From: Amia ocellicauda
Lineage: Eukaryota; Chordata; Actinopteri; Amiiformes; Amiidae
Length of the DNA stretch: 64,000 bases
Reading direction: 5' to 3'
NCBI RefSeq assembly: GCF_036373705.1
Contig: NC_089858.1
Location: 17,596,249 to 17,660,248 of the forward strand
In this document: one piece after another, positions 12,378-23,554 of the stretch
How the letters are laid out: every line of letters starts with the position of its first letter
Position numbering within the stretch: the stretch's first letter is position 1
The notes under the pieces: generated by a model
Databases searched by the model: none
What the model was told of the DNA's origin: nothing
Seen by the model: the letters and a program-made list of their open reading frames with translations, nothing else
Made by a program: the position numbers and the translations under genes

Positions 12378-15300
12378 CTGGGTCCTGGCGTCAGTGCAGG
12401 GGCTGTGGGTCGGGTGGGCCCGCCATCACTGTCTTCCATCTCCTTGCTCTTCAGGAAGGATTTTGCCTCCTTGGAGTCAGCATCAACTTCCTCCGTCACC
12501 CTGCGAGACACAAGGAGAGACAGTTATGCAGGGCGGGGCAGGCAGTCCGGTTTAACTTTAGAACACTTGAGGACTCTCTTAGCCAAGCTTACAGAGACCA
12601 TCGCTTGACACTTGTTCCCTCAACGAGCCAGGAAGACTGCTAACAGTCATGTGGAGAACCGCAAAAGGGAAAAGGAAGAAAACAAAATAGCTAAAAGTAG
12701 ACATGGACTATAACCTCCGACCTTGCCACCTCGTACGGCTGGCGCAGTGCTCTTAAAAAACCCACTCAGATGCGACCCGCCTCAGTTCAGACACCGCGGT
12801 CCGTCACCGATGTGCCCTCTGCAGACGTTTGCAGCCTCAGCTGACAACACTGACACACACCTGCCTGCCGACTCCATCTGTAAACATCACTGATATCACC
12901 GCCACCCCCACCCCAACTCCCCCTTACAGCCCTGCCGCAAAAGCAACTACAACTCAATCAGACTGGGATGGCGTCATGCAGTAAATGTCAAAGTGGCAAA
13001 GGATCTGTTCAATTATTAAGAGTGGAGGTAACCCGAGTTGACCGCAGTGCTCAGCAACGCCCCCCCCGCGCAGTCCCCGAGCGGATCGAAGGCTCAATCA
13101 CAGATAACATGTTTCTCTGACCTTTGACTGCCACAGCCCCTGTGGCTCAGAGTGTAATGCAGGATTGCGCCCTGACTCTGCAGACTAATAGAGCCCTTCA
13201 CAGGCAACGTGGGCATCATAGATATAACAAGCTCTGGACGCCCTGCTCTCTGACTTCGGTAGGGAGATGGTGTGGCCGCCAGGGCAGCTGTGCCCCGGCG
13301 GAGGGGTGGGGAGGTCACAGTCAAAGCTGATGATAGAGACACACAACACTAGTTGTCTTTATAAGGCTTATATTGCTTTACCAGTGTCATTCCAAGGTCC
13401 TATTCCACTGACACTGACACAGTCAAACTCACACACAGTCACACTCAGGCAAGTCTGCAGTTTTAAAGCAAGTCTCTGTACACAGGTGTTTACCAAAAGC
13501 CAATAAATCGCCAGAATACATACACATACATATTTTTTTTATTGTAGTTTCTATTTATATTCCCTTCCCCTAATGCAACTGATTGACATAAGTAACCTTG
13601 AGAAAACACCCCTGAACTCTCCTGTCAACTGCCCCCTCGTGTTTCCAGCACAATACAGTCCTTTCACATGTCAACTCATCACTCTCCAATAACAGAGCAC
13701 AAATCTCCCCGGCCTCACATGGACGATGACAAAACGTGTCCATTGCTCCGCGATGACAGCACCATGGATTGTCTGTGGTGGAAGCTAAGCCTTTTTTTTC
13801 TGACGGAATGAAAATAACCTCCTTCCACACCAAGGAAGAAGAGTAAGCAAGCCCCCCCATCCCCCAATTTTCCTGGACAGGTTAAGAGAAATACAATACA
13901 TTAACATCCATACATACATGAGCTTTCTAAAGAGAGACTGGAAGGCCCTGTAACAGTGGTGCACTCAAATATTCGACTAAAAAACCTGGAAAATTATAAA
14001 CAGGAAATCATCTAAATCAAACCTATTTATTAATTAATGGTGAACTAACTGAAAACACACAGTAAACAAACACAATCAGGACAGCTGATTCTTGGCTGTG
14101 TGAAGACTGAACCGCTTGTGTCAACATTGGTAAACAACACGAAAATATGGTGTCTACGGAGGTGAATCCTGAAGCGGTGATGCCATCTTGTGGGAAATGA
14201 AAGTCTTGCAAGGCCTCATTTATATTTGTTATATAACATATACAGTGTTCCTAAAAAAGCACAATACCTCCACATCTGATCAAACTCAATAAAAAGGCAG
14301 GAGAAAAGGACAGCAAATAAAGCAGAAAAATCTCAATTCATTATAAAGATAATTCAAGGTTTGTGCTTTTTACAATTCATTTCGATTTTGAACGGTTTAC
14401 ACTTGGTTGATGGGGAGGGGAAATAATAAAATTATATACATACATACACACACACACACACATACATACATACATACATACATACATGATAATGACACTT
14501 ACCTAACCTCCTCTCCAGCGAAATCAAACACCTTGGTGATAGTGATCTTCGAAGGCGCTTTGCTCTGAGCCGGCTCCTTAGTCTCAGCGGACGCCTGGCT
14601 TGAACTGCCCTGACTGTCTCCGTCAGCCTGCGAGAGTGGCAGACCAGTCATTTCTACAGAGCAACTTAAAACAAAGACAAAGACTCCTTGCGTTAGCACT
14701 ACTGGAATCTCAACTTGGGAGCACAGGGTCCCTTACCTGAGTTACAGAGTCATTCGAATCTGCATAACCATTGACCAGTGCCAGTCCAGAGTGGGCACTG
14801 GTCAATGATTATACAGAGTTTACAAATGGAAATATAGAAACACTGATCTGTCAGACAGACCATACAGATAGGAGAACAAGAGCAGCTCTTCTCGCATGCA
14901 TTGGGTACCTGCTGGCCATGTGCAGGTGGCGCCGATGCTGCAGCCGTGACCGTGGGTGCGGGTTTGACTTTCTGGCCCACGTCACTGAGGAAGCTGGCCC
15001 ACAGATCGTCGGCCTTCTTCTTATCCTCTACTTTCACTCCTTTCCTCTCTCCTGAACAGGGATCCTCCTCTTGCCCCTCCTGCAACACCTCTGTGGCACC
15101 TTCCTCCCTGGTCTCAGTCCCCTCCTCCAGCCGCAGACCTCCTTTCTTTCTCTTTCTGTGGAGAGATGAACTTCAGTGACCCAGGAGTGCCCAGTCTCAC
15201 AGTGAAGGGTAAGGCCTGAATCAGGATAGACTATGGTCACATCTGATTGGCTGCAAAATTCCTATGTGTAGGGGAGAGTAACATTTGAAACCGTAAACCA

Positions 15301-16531
15301 ATGAAAGCAACCAATGAAAGCAATGCCATCGTACAATTTAATCATCACCCTCTCACCTTGCCAGGACGCCTTTACTGCTTTTCTTCTTCTTCCCTGCCAT
15401 CGTCTTCTTTGGACCTTCCGCACTCTCCCCTGCTTCTCCCTCCACCAGCTCCTCCTTCACACACTCACTCATGTCATCTTCGCTCAAGTCATCGTCTGTC
15501 GCACGAAGGAACAACCGGAGCTCATATGTAAGAACTGCATCGACCAAGGGGATACTCACTCCTTGTCAGAGAGAAGGACAGCATCTTCTCCCCTTCATTC
15601 ATCCTGAGCTGTTCCCCAATTCATCAGTGTAAATCACCACTAACTCAAAGCATTTGTGGATTGTAACTTGCCTGTAAACCATGCAGAACTGTGGTTCTCC
15701 AGGACCAGGAGCGAGTTTCTCTCTTGAACCTTTGGGACATTTCTTAAAGTAAATTGCCTGGACTGCTATAAATATACTCAAGAGACTAAGATGATTCCCA
15801 AGGGAATAATCTTAACAGCACTTAGTTTCAGCTAATTTGCTAGCAGTAATGTGGATGTAGGTTAGATACACACACAGACAGGCTGCCATTTAAACCTCTT
15901 GTCCCAGGGAGTTTTCAAAATCTTGTGTGATTTGGGATTCAGTATAACAGAACTTTTATTCTACATTCAAGCTTGCAGAGAAGATAAATGTCCATTTATG
16001 ACAATTGATAATGGTTAAATTTACCCCCACAATATAACCATGATCATTGCAAGAGCACTTTTGGAACTATTAACAATTTAACGACCAATAAAGGTCTTAT
16101 AATTATGAATAATACATATATTCCTATAAGAATGTTATAAGAATCTAAAATAGTTGTAAGTCAAATACACATATCTACACTAGAGCTCCAGTAAACCACA
16201 GTTATTGGACAGTCTTTGCCACAGCTAACATAACACCTTCAAATGAAATGTAAACAAACAGCAGTCCACCTTTTTTGGTTTCTTTGCGTGGATCAGATCC
16301 ACTGAACAGTAAACAGTAATCAAAGAGGGGAAAGATTACCTTTAGCTTTACACCGCAAGGACTCAACATCAAGCACTATCATTTTAGGTGCGATCACAAC
16401 AGGAGAATGGCATGAGCTGTAATAACAAACTACTGCCTGAATCTAAACACAATATATAAATTACCGGAAGGAACATAGTCATCGTCTGCGCCCGACGAGT
16501 AATCTTCGGAATCGTAATCTGAGTAGTTCAT
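12378..16531 (-). CDS. cfdp1: CFDP1 (craniofacial development protein 1 / BCNT), 5' five exons
   Basis: CFDP1 is the vertebrate counterpart of yeast Swc5, a subunit of the SRCAP/SWR1 complex that loads histone H2A.Z. Coding exons on the minus strand, in order, are 16531-16465, 15495-15357, 15155-14909, 14627-14503 and 12500-12378. Each has GT and AG borders and the phases agree (1, 2, 0, 2, 2). The start is the ATG at 16531, opening a very acidic N-terminus (MNYSDYDSEDYSSG, then DDDYVPS). Exon 3 carries the family motif DDLWASFLSDVG, and exon 4 carries KVFDFAGEEV, which exon 5 continues as VTEEVDADSKEAKSFLK. These match CFDP1 order and splice points as I know them. About 233 residues are covered. 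The conserved C-terminal BCNT block is not in this window, so the gene is partial at the left edge. Exon 2 and exon 3 frames are lysine/glutamate-rich, as expected for this largely disordered protein. Confidence 0.95.
12501..14502 (-). other. CFDP1 intron 4
   Basis: This 2-kb intron separates CFDP1 exons 4 and 5. I see no other gene in it. It carries simple repeats near its right end (14437-14488). Confidence 0.8.
14437..14488. repeat. (CATA)n/(CA)n compound microsatellite
   Basis: A CA tract is flanked by CATA tetramers. It ends 14 bp before the CFDP1 exon 4 donor at 14502, so length changes could sit very close to the splice site. Confidence 0.9.
14764..14812. repeat. Small inverted repeat in CFDP1 intron 3
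   Basis: Two 19-bp arms (14764-14782 and 14794-14812) are reverse complements with one mismatch, separated by 11 bp. It would form a stable stem-loop. There is no evidence that it belongs to a mobile element. Confidence 0.85.
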
Positions 16532-16629
16532 TGTTCTGTCGATACCAACTGGAGCAAAGCCGTGTTTAAAGGATGTAAAGCATCGATATCGGTGTCCCTG
16601 TGAAATAAGCGGACAGCACGCTGGTACTC

Positions 16630-16667
<38 letters not shown>

Positions 16668-17258
16668 TCTCTCACTCACTCACTCACTCACTCACACAGC
16701 GGCCTGGGTTCCGCTTCCGCAACCAATCCCTACACTACGCTACGGCAGCCGCACAGGCTCAAACTTTCAGAAACAGACGCAAGACATGAACGCATTTCCA
16801 ATTCTTTTTCATGAACAAATATGGTTGGTTTGTGTATATCGTAGTGCATGAAACAAACCGTTAGCGTTCAAACCTATCCAGAGTATACAAGCCTCCACTT
16901 AAAGCATATTTTAAACCATAGTTTTTACACTTGAACATACGGTATTATTATTATTTATGATGTAGCCACACCCTCGTCTTGTTATTGGTCACTTTCATAT
17001 TATGTCCCGCCTCCGCTGGTGCGTTCTGCACTGTGATTGTTTTAAAACGTTGTCAATCGTGCACGTCAGTCGCCGCAAAATGGGTTACTGTAGGTCAGAT
17101 TGTGGGACGAGGTGACGTGGTGCTCTGAAGTGGAAGTTTTGGTTGGGTTAATCCGCCCAGGGAAGAAGCGTTTGCGAGCAATCTGATTTGAATGCCTTGG
17201 AAGCTGGTGGTTTTATTTTCCCGTCACTGCTGGCCCTTTATTTGTCCATGGCTGAACG
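16532..17258. promoter_or_regulatory. Putative bidirectional promoter between CFDP1 and TMEM170A
   Basis: The start codons of CFDP1 (minus, 16531) and TMEM170A (plus, 17259) are only 727 bp apart and point away from each other. Between them lie an inverted-CCAAT-like TTATTGG near 16983, a CCAAT near 16720, several CpG-bearing segments and no clear TATA box close to either gene. This is the usual look of a shared housekeeping promoter. Transcription start sites cannot be placed from sequence alone. Confidence 0.65.
16626..16696. repeat. (TC)n/(ACTC)n tract upstream of CFDP1
   Basis: A TC-rich tract, reading as (GA)n on the CFDP1 coding strand, merges with CACT tetramers. It sits about 95-165 bp upstream of the CFDP1 ATG, so it is in the 5' UTR or core promoter. 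GA tracts can bind GAGA-type factors, but that is not shown here. Confidence 0.9.
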
Positions 17259-19781
17259 ATGCAGAGCGGCAGTAACGACGCAAATGGTGCAGCGGGGTTT
17301 GTGCAGCAGATCCTCAGCCTGAATTTGGTCCCAAAGGCGGAAAATGGCACCCAGTGCTTCAACTCGTCTTCGCTGTGCGATTTCTCAGGTGAGCGCTAAC
17401 AACGGCGTAAATGATTGGTCAGATGTGGATCCTGCACCTGTATTTCTACTCGTACTAGATCATTTGGTTACAGTTGTGAATAATAGTCTTGTTATAATTA
17501 CCTGATTATCTATGGAAGCTAAAGTGTATGGGACTTAGGTACAGTCTGAGCGGTGTTCATAATCCATACAGATGAAATGCATAAGTACCTAATTTATGCA
17601 GGTAAAGATCGCTCTAGTTATATAAACAATTTAAAGCAATCGCAGTTATTTTGCTCAAATGCTGGACTACGACCACAGTAGCAACCCGGAAGCTGTGCTG
17701 CTGGTTTAAGTGACTTGTACTGTTTTTGCTCGTGTTGTGTCCATGCAAACACTGCTATGAACACTTAGCATTGACATTTCTGGTGTATTTGAACCCTGTT
17801 TAGGTGACGCAAAGGAGAATTAAGCGTTGACGTGAAATGTATTCAGTCACAGTGCAGTATGTGTGCAGGCTGGGGTGCTGTGGGCAAACACATCCACATC
17901 ACACAGATGTCTCCTGGCAAGTCTGACTCAAGTCCAACACTAAACTTTCCTCAGATGCAAAAGTTATCTCGGCTATTAAAAAAAAACCACCTTAACGGAC
18001 CCATACCACCATTCCCACCTTTACCAGTATCTCCAGTTTAGTCTAACCATAACCTAAGCCTGTGCATCACTTGCAGGAGTGGTCTAGTTGAAGTTGATTT
18101 TGTTTTTTAAGCTTTTTTCTTGGCCTGTTTTGGCTTATTTTCCCATTGGATGTAGGGATGTCATTTTAACCAGCAGAGAATGAATACATTTAAACTAATG
18201 TGTCAAATTGGACCAAAGCCTGTTTATGTAAATGTACTAATCGTTCACAGGATTATATCTCAGGGTCATAAATGCTCATTCTTATATAACGCCCTGTTAG
18301 CACAAGGACAGCGCCTCGCTCCCTTTTTCCAGCCAAAGTGTGTTTACTGCAGGACAGTTTATTTAGTCTTTTAATTCTTGTTGCAAAGTTAGCTGCAGTC
18401 TGAACAGTGGACTGGTAATGAATCATTAAGCAGGAGATGGCCGTGTTAGTAAATGCACCCTTCTGAAACTGTAATTTCATGGCTTTCTGGATAGATTTAA
18501 ATGGATGATGGAAAAAATACAAATAATCAACTGGTATGACACATAACCTTGCTGAAATCCTCAGGAATGAACAGCCCTGGAGACCACAGCTGAACATGGG
18601 GAGTGTGCTGTCACCATTGTCTGTCAATCGGTGATTACAATCACCCAAAGACATTACCCCTCAATGGTTATACTCCAGAAGGTTGTCATAAGTGTGTTTA
18701 TTTTGACATATTTTGTGCAGTTATTAGATTTTGTTTTATCACATGAACTCGAATGTTGAAGTTATCAGGGTTTAAAGGTCATTGGTTTACCTTCATACTG
18801 TTCTCTAACCCATTGTTATAATCCTGTCTTCCCACTCATGCTCCTGGGTTCGTCATGATTTTAAATTGTCATTTTAATTGTGCAGCAGTGCGGGCTTTCC
18901 CTGCTTCGTGGCGGTGTGCTGTGTGCTGCAGAGCACAGAGTTCACCACGGCTGTGTGTTGCTGTGTTTCAGAGATGTGGTACGGCGTGTTCCTCTGGGCT
19001 TTGGTCTCCTCCCTGGCCTTCCACCTTCCCGCCGCCCTGCTGGCCCTCATCACGCTCCGGCACCACAAGACAGCCCGCTTCATGCCCGTGGCCATCCTGC
19101 TCATGAGCATCGTGGGGCCAGCCTTCGGAGGGGCCCTCACCAGTACGTCTCTCTCTCTCCATCTGCAGTGTACAGCTATGCATCTGCAGAAAAATGCACA
19201 CGGGGGGCCTAGACCAGCTTGAGACTTTAACCCTGCCCAGGATTCACAAATTAGAAACTTGCACCCTGTCAAAGTTTAATTGCTTTTAACTGTAATTAGT
19301 AGAATGTGGCGTCTTTCAATTTAAATGGTGATGGAAACAATTGATTCATGGGAAGGGCAGAGTTTTGATTTGGCCGAGGCCATGTTGCCTTGTGGGTAAT
19401 TTCGTTTCAGTGGTTGAATGGCAGCCCAGTCTGCCAGTGTCTATGGTTTGTACTTTCAGAGGTTTGGTCATTCACCTGTATGCAGCAGTTTCCACTTGAG
19501 TAACTCTGAGGAACAAGTGTCTTTGGTCCTGTGATATATCTGTAAACAGTCTTGCTTTTTCTAAAAATAAAATGTATATATAATTATTGCGGCACGTTCT
19601 TCCTGGGGTGTGCTGTACGTAATGCTTGCTCTCTTTCTTGTTGTCCACAGGTGCAGCAATAGCTGGGGTGTACAAAGCAGCAGGGAAAAAAATGATCTCA
19701 CTGGAAGCCCTTGTTTTTGGAGTGGGACAGTCGTTCTGCGTCCTGGTCATCTCCTTCCTGAGGGTCTTGGCGACGCTATAG
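17259..19781 (+). CDS. tmem170a: TMEM170A, multi-pass membrane protein of ER/nuclear envelope
   Basis: Three coding exons, 17259-17388, 18972-19142 and 19651-19781, splice in frame with GT-AG borders to a 143-residue protein; the human protein is 144 as I recall. TMEM170A is a small membrane protein linked to ER sheet formation and nuclear pore assembly. The N-terminus (1-44) is hydrophilic with sequons N29-G-T and N35-S-S and a conserved LLQQILSL-like segment. Membrane segments are about 45-70, 80-107 and 117-140. Strong family markers are EMWYGVFLWALVSSL, TLRHHK, TSAAIAGVY and the C-terminus SFLRVLATL followed by TAG. The ATG at 17259 is chosen because it gives the family N-terminus; the ATG at 17248 is in another frame. 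It shares its upstream region with CFDP1. The 3' end of the transcript was not located: no AATAAA is evident just after the stop. Confidence 0.96.
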
Positions 19782-22700
19782 CGGAGTGAGCGAGCAGGAG
19801 CCGAGCTGCCATGACAGGGCCTTAGGACATGTGCACCGAGTGAGGGCTGCAGGACAGACAACCCTTGTCAAGCCATCGGGGCATCCCGTGCAAACGCACC
19901 TGTCCCTTAAGAGGCCTTATTCCCAAGCCTGGCTGGCTCTGTGTCTATCCGTGGCAGAGTGGTCTAGGGCTGCCACCTGAAGCCGCCTCTGTCCGGTTTA
20001 CTGAGCTGCACATCGGCTTTTCTCTTTCCTTACATGCTATTGGTTTCTCCCTAGCTGAGCCGAAGAACAGCCAACCCACACTGCTGGCCAGAGCAGCCTT
20101 CACTTCGGTTGGGCCTCCCCGTCATGCAGCACAAATTTATCTTGCACAGGCTTTAGTCTGGCGAGTGATCACTTGGGCAAGCCAGGTTTTCCCTTCTTGG
20201 AAGATGCCTACGCAGTGCAGTTTTGCCCTGAACAAGAACCGCACAGGCTCTCTGGACAGACACAGATTTCTTGCGTCTCATGTGGCTCGAGAGTCTTGCC
20301 AAGTCTCTGCAAGCCTGGGGTCTGTGACTTTTCCTGTTAGTGTTGCCCTTCGCTAAATTAGAGAAACTTTATAACGGGTGACATTCTCAAATGTGTGAAC
20401 TGTGGAACACCAAAAGGTCAAAAGCAAGACCTGGTGATCCTTAGAGCCTTCGTTTTATTTTGCAAGAAGAAAGAAATGAGTTAATAGAAAGACTTTTGTT
20501 ACTTAACTGTAATAGAGAAACCCTTATTATATCTTTCTTTAAAACATTAACAACACAAACAAACAAAAATGAATGCCAAATATGTCCATTGGAAATCAGT
20601 TCATTTTGGCAAATAATGTAAAACATGCTCCTTAACATCATCTTTAAATCTCTAGAACCTTACCAAAGAGAAATCCATACACACACCAGGTTAGCTTGCC
20701 TCTGTTGGAGCATGACCGAAGTCTGCTCCCAAATCAAGTCCTGTTTCCTATAATGTGGATGGTCTGAAAGGAGAGCATGCAGGAAGCGGCAGAGTGAAGC
20801 AGGCAATCATGGTAGGCCCATGTCTTACCCAGAGGAACAGAGAAGCAGTTTCTACTCCGTATCCTGGTCAGATATTAAATGTAAACCTTGTGTAGGAAAT
20901 TGAAACAAATCATTATCTTTGCACATAAAAGATATATATATTTTGTGTATGTATGTTTGGGGTGGTTACAAAACATTGCACTTTTTTTTTTTTTTTTTTT
21001 TTTTTTTTTCCTGCAGAGTCTTACATTTTTGAAAAAGTTTAAGTTGTAAAGAGAAGCTGGTTGTGCAAAACCTGGATAATCTTCCATCGTTCAATCTTTG
21101 CTGTGCAGGCTTTGTGACCAGGAGGCTCCGGTTTAATAATCCGATTCTCTGAAGCCGGGTCAAATGTTAACCTGTCCGAAACGAGTGACACCATCGGCAC
21201 AGTCACTGTTCCTCTGACGCTCCTGGGAAGAGTACAACATTCCACTCCCACAATGCAGTGAGCCCATGTAAGGGGGGTCGGAGGAAGGGGAGAAGGCAGG
21301 AAATTGGATGGTGACGGTATATGGCCACAGTTAACCCTGGAGAACAGCGTTTAACCCGGGTTAGAAATGTCTGCCTTAAACCACCAATTTCTAAAACACT
21401 TGGAGCAAATGTTAGGTGTCTTTTTGTTAAATTGTATTTTCTTGAATCAGTTAGTCATGTTGTGTCTGTTTGTCAAGTTGGGCCAGATCCTCCTGGGGGA
21501 TTCCTGGGTGTTTAGGGAAGAGTGGGTCTCATTCTTGGTTCTGGGGCACCCACTGTACATAACATTTTTGACTGCTGTAATATTATAGCTTTTTTACTTA
21601 CTTTCAAGTGTTGGGGAAATACGTTATTGAAATTTTTTCTATGTAAAATTAAGCCAATTATGACAGGAGTGACGGCACAGTGGGGCCCCCAAGGACCCAC
21701 CTGGACAACCCCGGGTGTTAGAGTATCGCACTCTTTAATACTGTTTTATTGTTTAGAGTATTTTACATTTTACAAATTAAAACATTTCAATTTTTTAATA
21801 CTTGTGATTAAAAACTTTTTTTAAATCAATTCTTAAGATCACTTAAAAAAAATTTAAATCTTTGTGATTTAACGAAAACAAAATACTTCACTTTAAATAA
21901 ACAAGTGCACAAAACAACAAAACAAACGTGATTAAACAAAAGGTCAAATACATTGATAATAACTGAAAATGCACTGGACAAAATTAAAAAAACAATTAAA
22001 AAAATAAAAAACAAACAAAAAAGGTCCAATGCATTTAAAATTTAAATCCAAAACGGACAATGTATTTGACAAAAAAATAGAACAAAACTAAACCAAAAAA
22101 ACCCTAAACAATTAATGTTTTAAAAACAACTAAATCTTTAAAAACAATTAAAATTCATTTTTAAAATTCATTTTAAAATATAATCATTCATAAAATGGTT
22201 AAAAGATCTTGGACTCGGGCTCCAGCAGGGGGAACTGACCGTCCCCGGAGGTGGGTCCCATCATGGGATCCTGAGCTCCCCCAGATCTTGTATGTGCCAG
22301 TTCTTATAGGCTTCCTCCTTGCCCCTCTAGATTGACGTAGTCCCTCATAGTCCCTCATATCGCACTCTTTAATTCTGGACATCAAGCTTAAAGTGAGCTT
22401 GATGTGTCATGGCACACCTCTTGGGCTGGTCTGGTGGGACTACTGCTCTCCAGGACCATGGTGTGGCACCTGGGGTTTCCAGGAGTGCGCCCTTTGGAGA
22501 AGCCATCCTCCATTTGTGTTGGTCCTTTGCAGCTCAGTACAGAACATCTCTTCAACAAACTGCTGCGCTGCTTCTTTATTAGAATGTCTTTTTGCTCCTC
22601 AATCTTGCTGTCCAAAGCCTTCCGACTATACTGAACAAGTTTTTAATGCCGTTATTGTGGTTCCAGTAACTTCTCTTTGAGAGCCAGGCTGATTTAAGTT

Positions 22701-23554
22701 TAATTACACTAAGTGCCAATCGTTCTTTGGTTCCATTTAATAAAATGTTTGAATTATAAACCTGCGTGGTATTTTTTTTCTATCACTTTTTCCATCAGAA
22801 ACCTACATGTTGTCAGAGCTGCATATACAGTGGGTGTTAAACTAGGCATGCCTCGAACCCTAACCCTAATTTTAACACTGAACATCATTTTAATGCAAAA
22901 TTGTCTAAAATACTCCTTTAGTTTCTGTCTTCATCCCTAATTAAACATTTCCTTTTTTAATTTTATCTATTTAATCTGTTTAACTAAGATTTTTTTTACT
23001 GTGCAAATCTTCAGTTAATAAAAATATGCTAATTTATTAGCCTTACCCATCAATGGTGATTTAAACAGTTTGGGGTGGGAGGTTAACCCCATTCTTGTGC
23101 CTGACATTTCCAAGCTTCAGTATCTGGCAGCACACAACACTGTTCCAGCATTCATCCCTCCTCCACCCACCCCCACCCTTTGACTGAAAGTTGGGGGGGG
23201 TTCTGATGGCTTCATCCTCATCCCCAGGACATAGTTCCCTTAAAACCAAAATAAACTCTAATTTACCTTCCACTGGGTTTGGCTGAACTCGTGTTTAGAA
23301 TCTTCATCCGGAAGTGCGCTACTGTGTTGTCGTGTCGACAGAAGAGACTTTGCCAGTTACTGCATTGTGTTATGGAACACCATTCCCTTGCTTTTCTAAC
23401 ATGAGAACAAAGCCTTCTGCACTCTCACAATTACTTTTGCTTGATGTTTGCTTTGCCTGGTTAATAATTACTGAAAAGGTTACTACCCATATATTCCAGA
23501 TCTGCTTAGTGGGGGAGACCAGGACATTCCAGCCCAGGTGAAGAGAGAGGAACG
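19782..23554. other. TMEM170A 3' UTR and spacer
   Basis: The first part must be TMEM170A 3' UTR of unknown length. No exon is recognisable in the rest. The 163-codon frame at 19865-20356 has no family resemblance and lies in the likely 3' UTR. From about 21720 to 22190 the DNA is very AT-rich with long A runs on the plus strand. Confidence 0.6.
20982..21009. repeat. Poly(T) tract of 28
   Basis: 28 consecutive T. It could be the A-tail of a minus-strand retroposed copy, but no identifiable retroelement body precedes it. Confidence 0.9.

Noticed and set aside
17248-17258. Earlier ATG for TMEM170A at 17248
   Set aside because: It is in a different frame and does not give the conserved N-terminus.
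19865-20356. A 163-codon plus-strand open frame after TMEM170A
   Set aside because: It lies in the probable 3' UTR, has no recognisable domain and no splice context.
22388-22406. Short palindrome CATCAAGCTT / GAGCTTGATG
   Set aside because: The arms are only about nine bases long and the site has no context.
22856-22870. Telomere-like AACCCTAACCCTAAT
   Set aside because: Only two units, which is expected by chance in 64 kb. It is not an interstitial telomere array.
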